A stretch of 64,000 nucleotides of DNA, taken from contig NZ_LMGU01000001.1 in NCBI RefSeq assembly GCF_001427525.1, positions 62,001 through 126,000 of the forward strand, given 5' to 3'. Origin of the DNA: Microbacterium sp. Root61 (GTDB lineage: Bacteria > Actinomycetota > Actinomycetes > Actinomycetales > Microbacteriaceae). Positions within the stretch are counted from its first letter, which is position 1. The number at the start of each line of letters is the position of its first letter. Positions 16,527 through 24,548 of the stretch are shown here, piece by piece. Under the pieces are notes generated by a model that was given only the letters and a program-made list of their open reading frames with translations, was not told where the DNA came from and made no database searches. The translations under genes were made by a program, and so were the position numbers.

Positions 16527-17024
16527 GTGGAGCAAGACCGCCAACGCGAGCCGGACGAGATCCGGCGGGGCGCCGATGCGGGGAACTCCGATGGAGCCAC
16601 CGATACGACGCAGACCTTCGGACACGACTCCGATCTGTCGTTCGTGCCCTTCGGCAGCGACCTGAGCGAGGCCGAGATCGAAGCGATCGGCGCACTGCCG
16701 ACCCGTTCCGCCCTGCTGATCGTGCGCTCCGGCCCGACCGCCGGTGCCCGCTACCTGCTCGACACCGACGTCACCACGGTGGGCCGGCATCCCGAGGCGG
16801 ACATCTTCTTCGACGACGTCACGGTCTCCCGTCGTCACGCCGAGATCACGCGGGATGCCACGTCCTTCGAGATCGTCGACCAGCGCTCGCTCAACGGCAC
16901 GTATGTCAACGGCGAGCGGGTCGACCGCGCGACGCTGATCAACGGCTCCGAGGTGCGCATCGGCAAGTTCCGTCTCAACTTCTTCGTCTCCCCGGCAGAC
17001 CTGCCGTTGACCACTGACGGTTGA
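16527..17024 (+). CDS. garA: FHA-domain regulator GarA/OdhI homologue
   Basis: A 165-residue protein with a C-terminal FHA domain (about 75-155: RYLLDTDVTTVGRHPEADIFF, DVTVSRRHAEI, SLNGTYVNGERV), which binds phosphothreonine. In mycobacterial GarA and corynebacterial OdhI an N-terminal Thr-Thr motif is phosphorylated by PknB/PknG and switches inhibition of 2-oxoglutarate dehydrogenase; here TDTTQTF near residue 30 is the candidate. GTG 16527 follows AGGAGGGG (16513-16520). The stop overlaps ftsR (TGATG), matching the order of Rv1827-Rv1828 in M. tuberculosis. Confidence 0.88.
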   Translation: MEQDRQREPDEIRRGADAGNSDGATDTTQTFGHDSDLSFVPFGSDLSEAEIEAIGALPTRSALLIVRSGPTAGARYLLDTDVTTVGRHPEADIFFDDVTVSRRHAEITRDATSFEIVDQRSLNGTYVNGERVDRATLINGSEVRIGKFRLNFFVSPADLPLTTDG

Positions 17025-17710
17025 TGCCGGCCGTACAAGCCCGCGAACGTTCATCGTCTGCGGCTCTTCTGAGCATCGGTCAGGTGCTGGCGCGACTGAG
17101 TCCCGAGTTCCCGTCGCTGACCTCGAGCAAGCTGCGCTTCCTCGAGGTGCAGGGCATCGTGACGCCCGTGCGCACCGAGTCCGGCTACCGCAAGTTCTCC
17201 CAGGACGACCTGGAGCGGCTGCGGCTGGCCCTCACGCTGCAGCGCGACCACTACCTCCCGCTCGTCGTGATCCGCGAGTACCTCGAGGACGTCGACGCGG
17301 GGCGCAACCCCGCTCCGCCGACCGCGGTGCCCTCGATCGTGCCCGCGCCGCGGCGCTACCGTCGCGCCGAGCTGCTGTCGGCGGCCGGAGCGTCCCCGCA
17401 GCTGCTGAACGACGCGATCAGCACCGGCGTGCTGGTGGCCACCGACGCCTACACCGACCAGTCCGTCGCGATCCTGCGGGCGCTGGTCGCCCTGGATCGG
17501 CACGGCATCGAACCGCGCCACGTACGCACTCTGCGCCAGAGCGCCGAGCGCGAGGTCGCGCTGATCGAGTCCGCCATCACAGCCCTGCTGCGACGTCCGG
17601 ACGCGGCATCCCGGGCCAAGGCCAGCGAGATCGGACCGGAGCTCGCCGCGCGCCTCGACGAGGTGCGCTCCATCTACGTGCGTGCCGCGATCGAGCGTCT
17701 CGTCTCCTGA
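17024..17710 (+). CDS. ftsR: MerR-family regulator FtsR (Rv1828-like)
   Basis: A 228-residue MerR-type regulator. The N-terminal winged helix-turn-helix reads LSIGQVLARLSPEFPSLTSSKLRFLEVQG followed by SGYRKFSQDDLERL; a Pro-rich hinge and an all-helical C-terminal domain follow. In Corynebacterium the orthologue activates ftsZ, and the garA-ftsR pair is conserved in actinobacteria. ATG 17024 overlaps the garA stop. In mycobacteria a DUF151 nuclease gene stands between this gene and the next MerR gene; here it is absent. Confidence 0.85.
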   Translation: MPAVQARERSSSAALLSIGQVLARLSPEFPSLTSSKLRFLEVQGIVTPVRTESGYRKFSQDDLERLRLALTLQRDHYLPLVVIREYLEDVDAGRNPAPPTAVPSIVPAPRRYRRAELLSAAGASPQLLNDAISTGVLVATDAYTDQSVAILRALVALDRHGIEPRHVRTLRQSAEREVALIESAITALLRRPDAASRAKASEIGPELAARLDEVRSIYVRAAIERLVS

Positions 17711-17778
17711 TTCCGGCGCGTCGCGCGACACGCCGAACCCGACACGCGGATGTCGTTGCCCGGGGGCCTCGGCTGATC

Positions 17779-17808
17779 TAACTTTGAAGTACAACCCGAA
17801 CCTTTGAG
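17779..17808 (+). promoter_or_regulatory. Possible promoter/operator of the Rv1830-like gene
   Basis: AT-richer segment with two similar octamers, AACTTTGA and AACCTTTGA, in tandem just upstream of the ribosome site. It may be a MerR-type site, but no palindrome of convincing quality is seen. Confidence 0.3.
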
Positions 17809-17818
17809 GAGGAAGCGC

Positions 17819-18364
17819 ATGACCGCTCCTGAAACAGCGGGCGAGCACTCGTTCGCCGCTGACCTCCTCTTCACCGACGGCTTGCCCGAAATGGATGACG
17901 AGGTCGGGTACCGGGGAGCAGTCGCCGCGCGCGCCGCCGGCATCACGTACCGCCAGCTGGACTACTGGGCTCGCACCGAGCTCGTGGAGCCCACCGTCCG
18001 TGGGGCCAGCGGCTCCGGATCGCAGCGGATGTACGGCTTCCGCGACATCCTCGTGCTGAAGCTCGTCAAGCGCCTGCTCGACACCGGTATCTCGCTGCAG
18101 CAGATCCGCACCGCCGTCGAGCAGCTGCGCGCCGCCGGCATCCGCGATCTCGCGGGCACGACTCTCATGAGCGACGGTGCGTCGGTCTACCTCTGCACCT
18201 CGAACGACGAGGTCATCGACCTCGTGAGCCGCGGTCAGGGCGTCTTCGGGATCGCGGTGGGCAAGGTCCTCCGCGAGGTCGAATCCACGCTCGTGGACTT
18301 CGACGCGCAGACGCTCGAGGCGCTGGACGAACTCGCGGCGCGCCGCGCCGTCCGCTCGGCCTGA
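17819..18364 (+). CDS. MerR-family transcriptional regulator (Rv1830-like)
   Basis: A 181-residue MerR-type protein: after an acidic lead, GYRGAVAARAAGITYRQLDYWARTELVEP is the recognition region, with the wing at SGSQRMYGFRDILVLKLVKRLLD. The C-terminal part resembles Rv1830 rather than metal-sensing MerR proteins; no effector-binding Cys set is seen. ATG 17819 has an excellent site (GAGGAGGAAG, 17806-17815). The 108-base upstream gap has its own AT-richer segment (TAACTTTGAAGTACAAC), so it is probably separately transcribed from ftsR. Confidence 0.82.
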   Translation: MTAPETAGEHSFAADLLFTDGLPEMDDEVGYRGAVAARAAGITYRQLDYWARTELVEPTVRGASGSGSQRMYGFRDILVLKLVKRLLDTGISLQQIRTAVEQLRAAGIRDLAGTTLMSDGASVYLCTSNDEVIDLVSRGQGVFGIAVGKVLREVESTLVDFDAQTLEALDELAARRAVRSA

Positions 18365-18370
18365 CGCGCC

Positions 18371-19597
18371 TCAGTACGCGCGCGACATCGTGGCCTGATC
18401 GGCCCCGGTTGCGCTGTCCGCCCCGGCGATGCTCAGCGCCTGCGCCAGGTCGGCGATGAGATCCTCCGTGGCCTCCAGGCCGATGGAGAGCCGCACGAGC
18501 GCCTCCGACGGCTTCGCCTCGCTCTGTACCGGACGGTGCGTGAGCGCCGCCGGGTGCTGGATGAGCGAGTCGACGCTGCCGAGCGACACCGCGTGCGTGA
18601 ACAGCTCCACCGCGGAAGTCAGAGCGGATGCCGCGGCGAACCCGCCGGCCAGCTCGATGGAGATCATCGCGCCCGGGCCGTCCTGCTGAGTGCCGATGAG
18701 CCCGTGCGGATCGCCCGTGGGCGGACCGGGGTAGTGCACCGCGACCACTTCGGGCCGGGTCGTGAGCCACTCCGCGATGATCTGCGCGCTGGCCTGCTGC
18801 GCGCGGACTCGGAGGGGCAGCGTCGCCAGGCCCCGGTGCAGCAGGTAGGCGGCGAGCGGATGCAGGATCGCCCCCGTGATAGCCCGGGTGCGGCGCAGCG
18901 CGGCTGCGGTGCGGGCGTCGCAGGCCGCCACACCGCCCACGACGTCACCATGGCCGCCGAGGTACTTCGTGGCGCTGTGCAGCGACATCGCCGCGCCGAG
19001 GTCGAGTGGGCGCTGCAGCACGGGCGTGGCAAACGTGTTGTCGACGACGACCGGCACATCGCCGGCGGCCGCGACGACGGCGCGGATGTCGACGAGCTCC
19101 AGCGTCGGGTTCGCGGGCGATTCGAGGATGACCAGCCCGGTGTCGGGTCGGACTGACGCGGCGACGCCGTCAGGCGTGCAGAACGTCGCCTCGACGCCGG
19201 TGAGTCCGGACGCGAGGAGGTGATCGGTGCCGCCGTACAGCGGCCGCACGGCCACGACGTGACGTTTCCCGCTCTCGCCGAGGGAGAGCAGCACGGCCGT
19301 GATCGCCGCCATGCCGGAGGAGAACGCGACGGCCTCCTCGGCGTGCTCGAGCCGGGCGATCGCGGTCTCGAAGCGAGCGACCGTGGGGTTCCACAGTCGC
19401 GCGTAGACGTGGGAGCCGCCCTCGAGCGGGAGCCCGCCGGTGGCGAGGACCTCGTACGACAGCCCGCCGGTCTCGATATCGGGCAGGGGATTGGTCGACG
19501 AGAGGTCGAGGGGGAGGGCATGCACGCCGAGGCTCGTGAGGTCTTCGCGGCCGGCGTGGACGGCAAGGCTATCGGGATGCAGCGTCCTCGGTGTCAT
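18371..19597 (-). CDS. PLP-dependent trans-sulfuration enzyme (cystathionine gamma-synthase/lyase or methionine gamma-lyase type)
   Basis: A 408-residue Cys/Met-metabolism PLP enzyme. Family blocks: HVYARLWNPTVARFE, AVAFSSGMAAITAVLL, VRPLYGGTDHLL, VILESPANPTLELVD, VVDNTFATPVLQRPL and the PLP lysine in SATKYLGGHGDVVGG. Reaction type (synthase, beta/gamma-lyase) cannot be decided from sequence alone. A divergent Lrp/AsnC regulator starts 103 bases away, an arrangement often seen where the regulator responds to the amino acid the enzyme handles, which favours a catabolic lyase such as methionine gamma-lyase; that is inference. Confidence 0.85.
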   Translation of the reverse strand: MTPRTLHPDSLAVHAGREDLTSLGVHALPLDLSSTNPLPDIETGGLSYEVLATGGLPLEGGSHVYARLWNPTVARFETAIARLEHAEEAVAFSSGMAAITAVLLSLGESGKRHVVAVRPLYGGTDHLLASGLTGVEATFCTPDGVAASVRPDTGLVILESPANPTLELVDIRAVVAAAGDVPVVVDNTFATPVLQRPLDLGAAMSLHSATKYLGGHGDVVGGVAACDARTAAALRRTRAITGAILHPLAAYLLHRGLATLPLRVRAQQASAQIIAEWLTTRPEVVAVHYPGPPTGDPHGLIGTQQDGPGAMISIELAGGFAAASALTSAVELFTHAVSLGSVDSLIQHPAALTHRPVQSEAKPSEALVRLSIGLEATEDLIADLAQALSIAGADSATGADQATMSRAY

Positions 19598-19699
19598 GCC
19601 GTTATAGTCGGCGATACCGCAACAATGTGCAAGCAGATCTGGGCATCAATGGGTCACAAGACCTGAAATGCCGAAGAATCCGCAAGGAGGGGCATCCGG

Positions 19700-20197
19700 A
19701 TGTCGGAACCGTCGAAGAATCCGCAACGCGCCCCGGCGCCGCTCGACGGCACCGACCGGGCGATCCTCGCCGCGCTCATGATCGACGGGCGGATGTCCAA
19801 TGCCGCCCTCGCCGCGCGCGTCGGGGTGGCCGAGTCGACCTGCGCCTATCGGGTCAAGGGTCTGCGCGATTCCGGTGTCATCGCCCGCATCGCCGCCGAG
19901 CTCGATCTCGCCGCGGTGGGACGACCGATCCAGGCCCTCATCCGGGTGCATCTGTCCAGCCACAGCCGTCCGCACATCGACGAGCTGTTCGATCGCCTCG
20001 TCGCCATCCCCGGCGCGCTGTCGGTCGCACACGTGGCCGGCGACAACGACTTCCACCTGCAGGTCGCCGTCGCGAGCCCGGAGCGGCTGCGCGATCTGAT
20101 CCTGCAGCACATCACGAGCCATCCGGCCGTCACCAAGACCGAGACGCAGCTTGTGTTCGAGGTGCGGCAGGGGACAGGCGTGCTCGGCCCGCTGTAA
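19700..20197 (+). CDS. Lrp/AsnC-family transcriptional regulator
   Basis: A 165-residue feast/famine regulator. The N-terminal helix-turn-helix is DRAILAALMIDGRMSNAALAARVGVAESTCAYRVKGL; the C-terminal RAM ligand-binding domain covers about 80-155 (ALIRVHLSSHSRPHIDELF, GALSVAHVAGDNDFHLQV). ATG 19700 follows AAGGAGGGG (19684-19692). It is divergent from the trans-sulfuration enzyme and probably controls it. Its stop is 14 bases from the convergent ParA stop. Confidence 0.88.
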   Translation: MSEPSKNPQRAPAPLDGTDRAILAALMIDGRMSNAALAARVGVAESTCAYRVKGLRDSGVIARIAAELDLAAVGRPIQALIRVHLSSHSRPHIDELFDRLVAIPGALSVAHVAGDNDFHLQVAVASPERLRDLILQHITSHPAVTKTETQLVFEVRQGTGVLGPL

Positions 20198-20211
20198 CGG
20201 ACCGGGTGCGG

Positions 20212-21021
20212 CTACGCCGTGGTCTCGCCCGGGACCGGGATGCGTCCGGTGCGCATGACGCGATCCAGCAGGGCGTCGAAGTCGGCTGCGAGCTCCTGCG
20301 CGGAGTCGCCGGGCCAGATGTGCAGCGGCTTGGCCGCACCCTGAGCCTGCTGCAGCGACGTGCGCTCGGGCAGCTGCGGCGACAGCACGAGCGGCCCGAA
20401 CATGTCGCGCAGCTCCTTGATGCGGAACTGGTGCTCGATCGACTGCGGGCGTACGCGGTTCACGACGATGCCGAGGGGCTGCAGGCGGGGGGAGAGGCCG
20501 CGGCGGATCTCCTCGATCGCCCGCAGGGCGCGATCGGCGGCGGCGACGGAGAAGAGTCCGGGCTCGGTGACGACGATGACGCGGTCTGATGCCGCCCAGG
20601 CCGTGCGGGTCAGGGCGTTCAGCGACGGCGCGCAGTCGATGAGCACGAGGTCGTAGTCGGCCTCGATGGTCGCGAGCGCCTCTTCCATCTTCCAGACGTC
20701 CCGGACGCTGGGATGTGGCCCGTCGAAGTTGATGGCGGATGGACTGCCGATCATCACATCGATCGTGCCGGGGTGGACCTTGGCCCATCCGCTGGAGGTG
20801 ATCGCCTGACGGACGACCTTCTCCTTCGGATTGGCCAGGACATCGGCGACATTGAGGCGGCCTGCGACTTGGATATCCATCCCCGTCGAGACGTCGGACT
20901 GGGGATCGAGGTCGACGACGAGGGTTCGGACACCGCGCGCAAAAGCGGCAGAGGCGAGCCCCAAGGTCACGGTCGTCTTACCGACCCCGCCCTTCAGCGA
21001 GCTGACGGAGAGTACGTGCAC
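20212..21021 (-). CDS. ParA-family ATPase
   Basis: A 269-residue ParA/MinD-type ATPase with deviant Walker A KGGVGKTT (residues 10-17), switch I VVDLDPQSDVSTGM and Walker B YDLVLIDCAPSLNALT. No parB gene or parS-like site is adjacent, so it is probably not the chromosomal ParAB pair; stand-alone ParA proteins position various cargos. In actinobacteria such a gene commonly flanks pyruvate carboxylase or cell-division genes, but the cargo is unknown. The start is GTG 21021, divergent from pyc with 72 bases between. Confidence 0.85.
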   Translation of the reverse strand: MHVLSVSSLKGGVGKTTVTLGLASAAFARGVRTLVVDLDPQSDVSTGMDIQVAGRLNVADVLANPKEKVVRQAITSSGWAKVHPGTIDVMIGSPSAINFDGPHPSVRDVWKMEEALATIEADYDLVLIDCAPSLNALTRTAWAASDRVIVVTEPGLFSVAAADRALRAIEEIRRGLSPRLQPLGIVVNRVRPQSIEHQFRIKELRDMFGPLVLSPQLPERTSLQQAQGAAKPLHIWPGDSAQELAADFDALLDRVMRTGRIPVPGETTA

Positions 21022-21042
21022 AAGCGTCTACGTTACCGTCCC

Positions 21043-21048
21043 CTAGGC
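21043..21048 (+). promoter_or_regulatory. Possible -10 element TAGGCT of pyc
   Basis: TAGGCT lies 45 bases before the pyc ATG; the leader then carries GAGG at 21085-21088. No clear -35 was found. Confidence 0.35.
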
Positions 21049-21093
21049 TGAGAGCACACTCTGCCTGACGCTTGGCCCCCCAATGAGGTGTGC

Positions 21094-24000
21094 ATGTTCC
21101 GCAAGATTCTTGTTGCCAACCGTGGTGAGATCGCGATTCGCGCCTTCCGCGCCGCGTTCGAACTGGGAGCCCGCACTGTTGCGGTCTACCCATATGAGGA
21201 CCGCAACTCCCTGCATCGTCTGAAGGCCGACGAGGCCTACCTGATCGGCGAGCGCGGGCATCCGGTGCGCGCCTATCTGAACGTGGATGAGATCATCCGT
21301 GTGGCCAAGGAGGCCGGCGCGGACGCGATCTACCCCGGCTACGGATTCCTCTCCGAGAACCCCGAACTCGCCGAGCAGGCGGCCGCCAACGGCATCGCGT
21401 TCATCGGCCCGCCCTCGTCCGTGCTCGAGATGGCCGGCAACAAGGTCACCGCCAAGCACCACGCCATCGCAGCAGGGGTTCCCGTGCTGCGCTCGACCGA
21501 GGCATCCGACGACATCGATGCCCTCGTCGCGCAGGCGGAGGACATCGGCTTCCCCCTCTTCGCCAAGGCCGTCGCCGGCGGCGGCGGACGCGGGATGCGG
21601 CGTGTCGAGACTCTCGGCGACCTCGCACCGGCTCTGGCCGAGGCGATGCGCGAGGCCGGGAGCGCCTTCGGTGATTCGCGCATGTTCCTCGAGCAGGCTG
21701 TGCTGCGTCCGCGTCACGTCGAGGTGCAGATCCTCGCTGACGGCGCCGGCGCGACCGTGCACCTGTTCGAGCGCGACTGCTCGGTGCAGCGCCGCCACCA
21801 GAAGGTCATCGAGATCGCGCCCGCGCCGAACCTCGACCCCGACACCCGCGACGCCCTGCACCGCCACGCCGTCGCGTTCGCGCAGTCGATCGGCTACCAG
21901 AACGCCGGCACCGTGGAGTTCCTCCTCGAGACGGCCGGTCCGCGCACCGGCGAGATCGTCTTCATCGAGATGAACCCGCGCATCCAGGTCGAGCACACCG
22001 TGACCGAAGAAGTCACCGATGTCGACCTCGTCCAGTCGCAGATGCGGATCGCCGCCGGCGCGACCCTCGCCGAGCTCGGACTGCTGCAGGACCAGATCCA
22101 CCTCCGCGGTGCCGCGCTGCAGTGCCGCATCACGACCGAGGACCCGACGCAGGGCTTCCGCCCCGACACGGGCAAGATCACGACGTACCGCTCACCCGGC
22201 GGCGCCGGTATCCGCCTGGACGGCGGCACCACCGCGGCGGGGTCGCAGGTCAGTCCGCACTTCGACTCGATGCTCGCCAAGCTCACCTGCCGTGCCCGTG
22301 ATTTCCCGGCCGCGGTCAGCCGTGCCCGTCGCGCGCTGGCCGAGTTCCGCATCCGCGGCGTCTCCACGAACATCCCGTTCCTGCAGGCAGTCCTGGATGA
22401 CGCCGACTTCGTCGCCGGCGACCTGAGCACGTCGTTCATCGACGAGCGCCCGGAGTTGCTGCGCGGTCGCGAGTCGAAGGACCGCGGCACCAAGATGCTG
22501 AACTGGCTCGTGGACGTCACCGTCAACAAGCCCAACGGCGAGAACCCGCTTCACGGCGACCCGCGTGCGAAGCTCCCCGCGATCGATCTGACCACGCCCG
22601 CGCCGGACGGGTCGCGCCAGCGCCTGCTCGAGCTCGGTCCCGTGGGATTCGCCAAGGCGCTGCGCGAGCAGACGGCCCTCGCCGTCACCGACACCACGTT
22701 CCGCGATGCCCACCAGTCGCTGCTGGCCACGCGTGTGCGCACGAAGGACCTCGTCGCCGTCGCCCCGTACGTGGCCCGGCTCTCGCCGCAGCTGCTGTCC
22801 GTGGAGGCCTGGGGCGGTGCGACCTACGACGTCGCGCTCCGCTTCCTCGGCGAGGACCCGTGGGAGCGCCTCGATCGATTGCGTGAATCGCTGCCGAACA
22901 TCGCGATCCAGATGCTGCTGCGCGGCCGCAACACCGTCGGATACACGCCGTACCCGACGGAGGTGACCGACGCCTTCGTGCGCGAGGCCGCCGCCAGCGG
23001 CATCGACATCTTCCGCATCTTCGACGCCCTCAACGACGTGTCGCAGATGCGCCCGGCGATCGACTCCGTGCTGAACACCGGCACCGCGGTCGCCGAGGTC
23101 GCCCTCTGCTACACCGGTGATCTCCTCAACCCGGCCGAGAACCTCTACACGCTGGACTACTACCTGCGTCTCGCCGAGCAGATGGTCGACGCCGGCGCGC
23201 ACATCCTCGCGATCAAGGACATGGCGGGCCTGCTGCGCCCGGCCGCGGCATCCCGTCTCGTCACGGCCCTGCGCGACCGCTTCGACGTCCCCGTGCACGT
23301 GCACACGCACGACACCGCCGGCGGACAGCTCGCGACCCTGCTCGCCGCCAGCGCCGCCGGTGCGGACGCCGTCGACGTCGCCGCCGCGCCCCTGGCCGGC
23401 ACCACCAGCCAGCCGTCGCTGTCGGGCCTCGTCGCGGCGTTGGCGCACACCGAGCGCGACACCGGTATCGATCTGGGGGCGGTCTCCGACCTCGAGCCGT
23501 ACTGGGAGTCCGTGCGCCACCTGTACGGGCCGTTCGAGTCTGGCCTGCCCGGGCCGACAGGTCGCGTCTACCGTCACGAGATCCCGGGCGGGCAGCTGTC
23601 CAACCTGCGCCAGCAGGCGATCGCGCTCGGCCTCGCGGAGGACTTCGAACTCATCGAGGACATGTACGCCGCGGCGGACCGCATCCTCGGGCGTGTGCCG
23701 AAGGTGACGCCGTCTTCGAAGGTCGTCGGCGACCTGGCGCTGCACCTCGCCGCGGTCAAGGCCGACCCGGCCGACTTCGAGGCCAACCCGCACAAGTACG
23801 ACGTGCCCGATTCGGTCGTCGGCTTCATGGCGGGGGAGCTGGGTGACCTGCCCGGTGGATGGCCCGAGCCGTTCCGCAGCAAGGTCCTGGCCGGTCGCGA
23901 CGTCAAGATCGACGTGACGCCGCTGACCGCTGACGAGTCCGCGGCGCTGGAATCGGATGCCACGTCCCGCCGCGCGATGCTCAACCACCTGCTCTTCCCC

Positions 24001-24501
24001 GTGCCGACCCAGTCGTACCAGCAGGTGCGCGAGGTGTACGGCGACCTGAGCAAGCTCGACACCGTCGACTACCTGTACGGCCTCGTGTCCGGCTCGGAGC
24101 ACGTCGTGGAGATCGAGCGCGGCGTGCAGCTGTTCGTCGGGCTCGAAGCGATCGGCGAGGCCGACGACAAGGGCATGCGCACGGTCATGACCACGCTGAA
24201 CGGACAATTGCGCCCGGTCTTCGCCCGGGATCGCAGCATCCAGGTCGAATCGCGCCAGGTGGAGAAGGCCGACACCAGCAAGCCGGGGCAGGTCGCGGCA
24301 CCTTTCTCGGGCGTCGTGACGCTGAAAGCGGTCGTCGGCGAGACCGTCGCGGCCGGTCAGCCAGTGGCGTCGATCGAAGCGATGAAGATGGAAGCGGCCA
24401 TCACTTCGCCCGTCGACGGGGTCGTCGAGCGGGTCGCGATCGCCGAGACGCAGCAAGTGGATGCCGGAGACCTTTTGGTCGTCGTCCGTCCGGCGCATTA
24501 G
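21094..24501 (+). CDS. pyc: Pyruvate carboxylase
   Basis: Anaplerotic biotin enzyme of 1135 residues that makes oxaloacetate from pyruvate, bicarbonate and ATP. Domains in order: biotin carboxylase/ATP-grasp (about 1-450; FRKILVANRGEIAIRAFRA, KAVAGGGGRGMR, EMNPRIQVEHTVTEE), carboxyltransferase TIM barrel (about 530-800; TDTTFRDAHQSLLATRVRT, WGGATYDVALRF, HVHTHDTAGGQ), PC tetramerisation region and biotinyl carrier (EAMKMEAAI, biotinylated Lys). ATG 21094 follows GAGG with a 5-base gap and gives the family start MFRKILVANRGE. A strong intrinsic terminator follows. Confidence 0.97.
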   Translation: MFRKILVANRGEIAIRAFRAAFELGARTVAVYPYEDRNSLHRLKADEAYLIGERGHPVRAYLNVDEIIRVAKEAGADAIYPGYGFLSENPELAEQAAANGIAFIGPPSSVLEMAGNKVTAKHHAIAAGVPVLRSTEASDDIDALVAQAEDIGFPLFAKAVAGGGGRGMRRVETLGDLAPALAEAMREAGSAFGDSRMFLEQAVLRPRHVEVQILADGAGATVHLFERDCSVQRRHQKVIEIAPAPNLDPDTRDALHRHAVAFAQSIGYQNAGTVEFLLETAGPRTGEIVFIEMNPRIQVEHTVTEEVTDVDLVQSQMRIAAGATLAELGLLQDQIHLRGAALQCRITTEDPTQGFRPDTGKITTYRSPGGAGIRLDGGTTAAGSQVSPHFDSMLAKLTCRARDFPAAVSRARRALAEFRIRGVSTNIPFLQAVLDDADFVAGDLSTSFIDERPELLRGRESKDRGTKMLNWLVDVTVNKPNGENPLHGDPRAKLPAIDLTTPAPDGSRQRLLELGPVGFAKALREQTALAVTDTTFRDAHQSLLATRVRTKDLVAVAPYVARLSPQLLSVEAWGGATYDVALRFLGEDPWERLDRLRESLPNIAIQMLLRGRNTVGYTPYPTEVTDAFVREAAASGIDIFRIFDALNDVSQMRPAIDSVLNTGTAVAEVALCYTGDLLNPAENLYTLDYYLRLAEQMVDAGAHILAIKDMAGLLRPAAASRLVTALRDRFDVPVHVHTHDTAGGQLATLLAASAAGADAVDVAAAPLAGTTSQPSLSGLVAALAHTERDTGIDLGAVSDLEPYWESVRHLYGPFESGLPGPTGRVYRHEIPGGQLSNLRQQAIALGLAEDFELIEDMYAAADRILGRVPKVTPSSKVVGDLALHLAAVKADPADFEANPHKYDVPDSVVGFMAGELGDLPGGWPEPFRSKVLAGRDVKIDVTPLTADESAALESDATSRRAMLNHLLFPVPTQSYQQVREVYGDLSKLDTVDYLYGLVSGSEHVVEIERGVQLFVGLEAIGEADDKGMRTVMTTLNGQLRPVFARDRSIQVESRQVEKADTSKPGQVAAPFSGVVTLKAVVGETVAAGQPVASIEAMKMEAAITSPVDGVVERVAIAETQQVDAGDLLVVVRPAH

Positions 24502-24506
24502 CCTGA

Positions 24507-24537
24507 GGGGTGGGCATCTGCGCCCACCCCTTGTTTT
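24507..24537 (+). terminator. pyc intrinsic terminator
   Basis: GGGGTGGGC (24507-24515), loop ATCTGC, GCCCACCCC (24522-24530), then TTGTTTT. The next gene's ribosome site overlaps the T-run. Confidence 0.88.
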
Positions 24538-24548
24538 GGAGAACTGCT

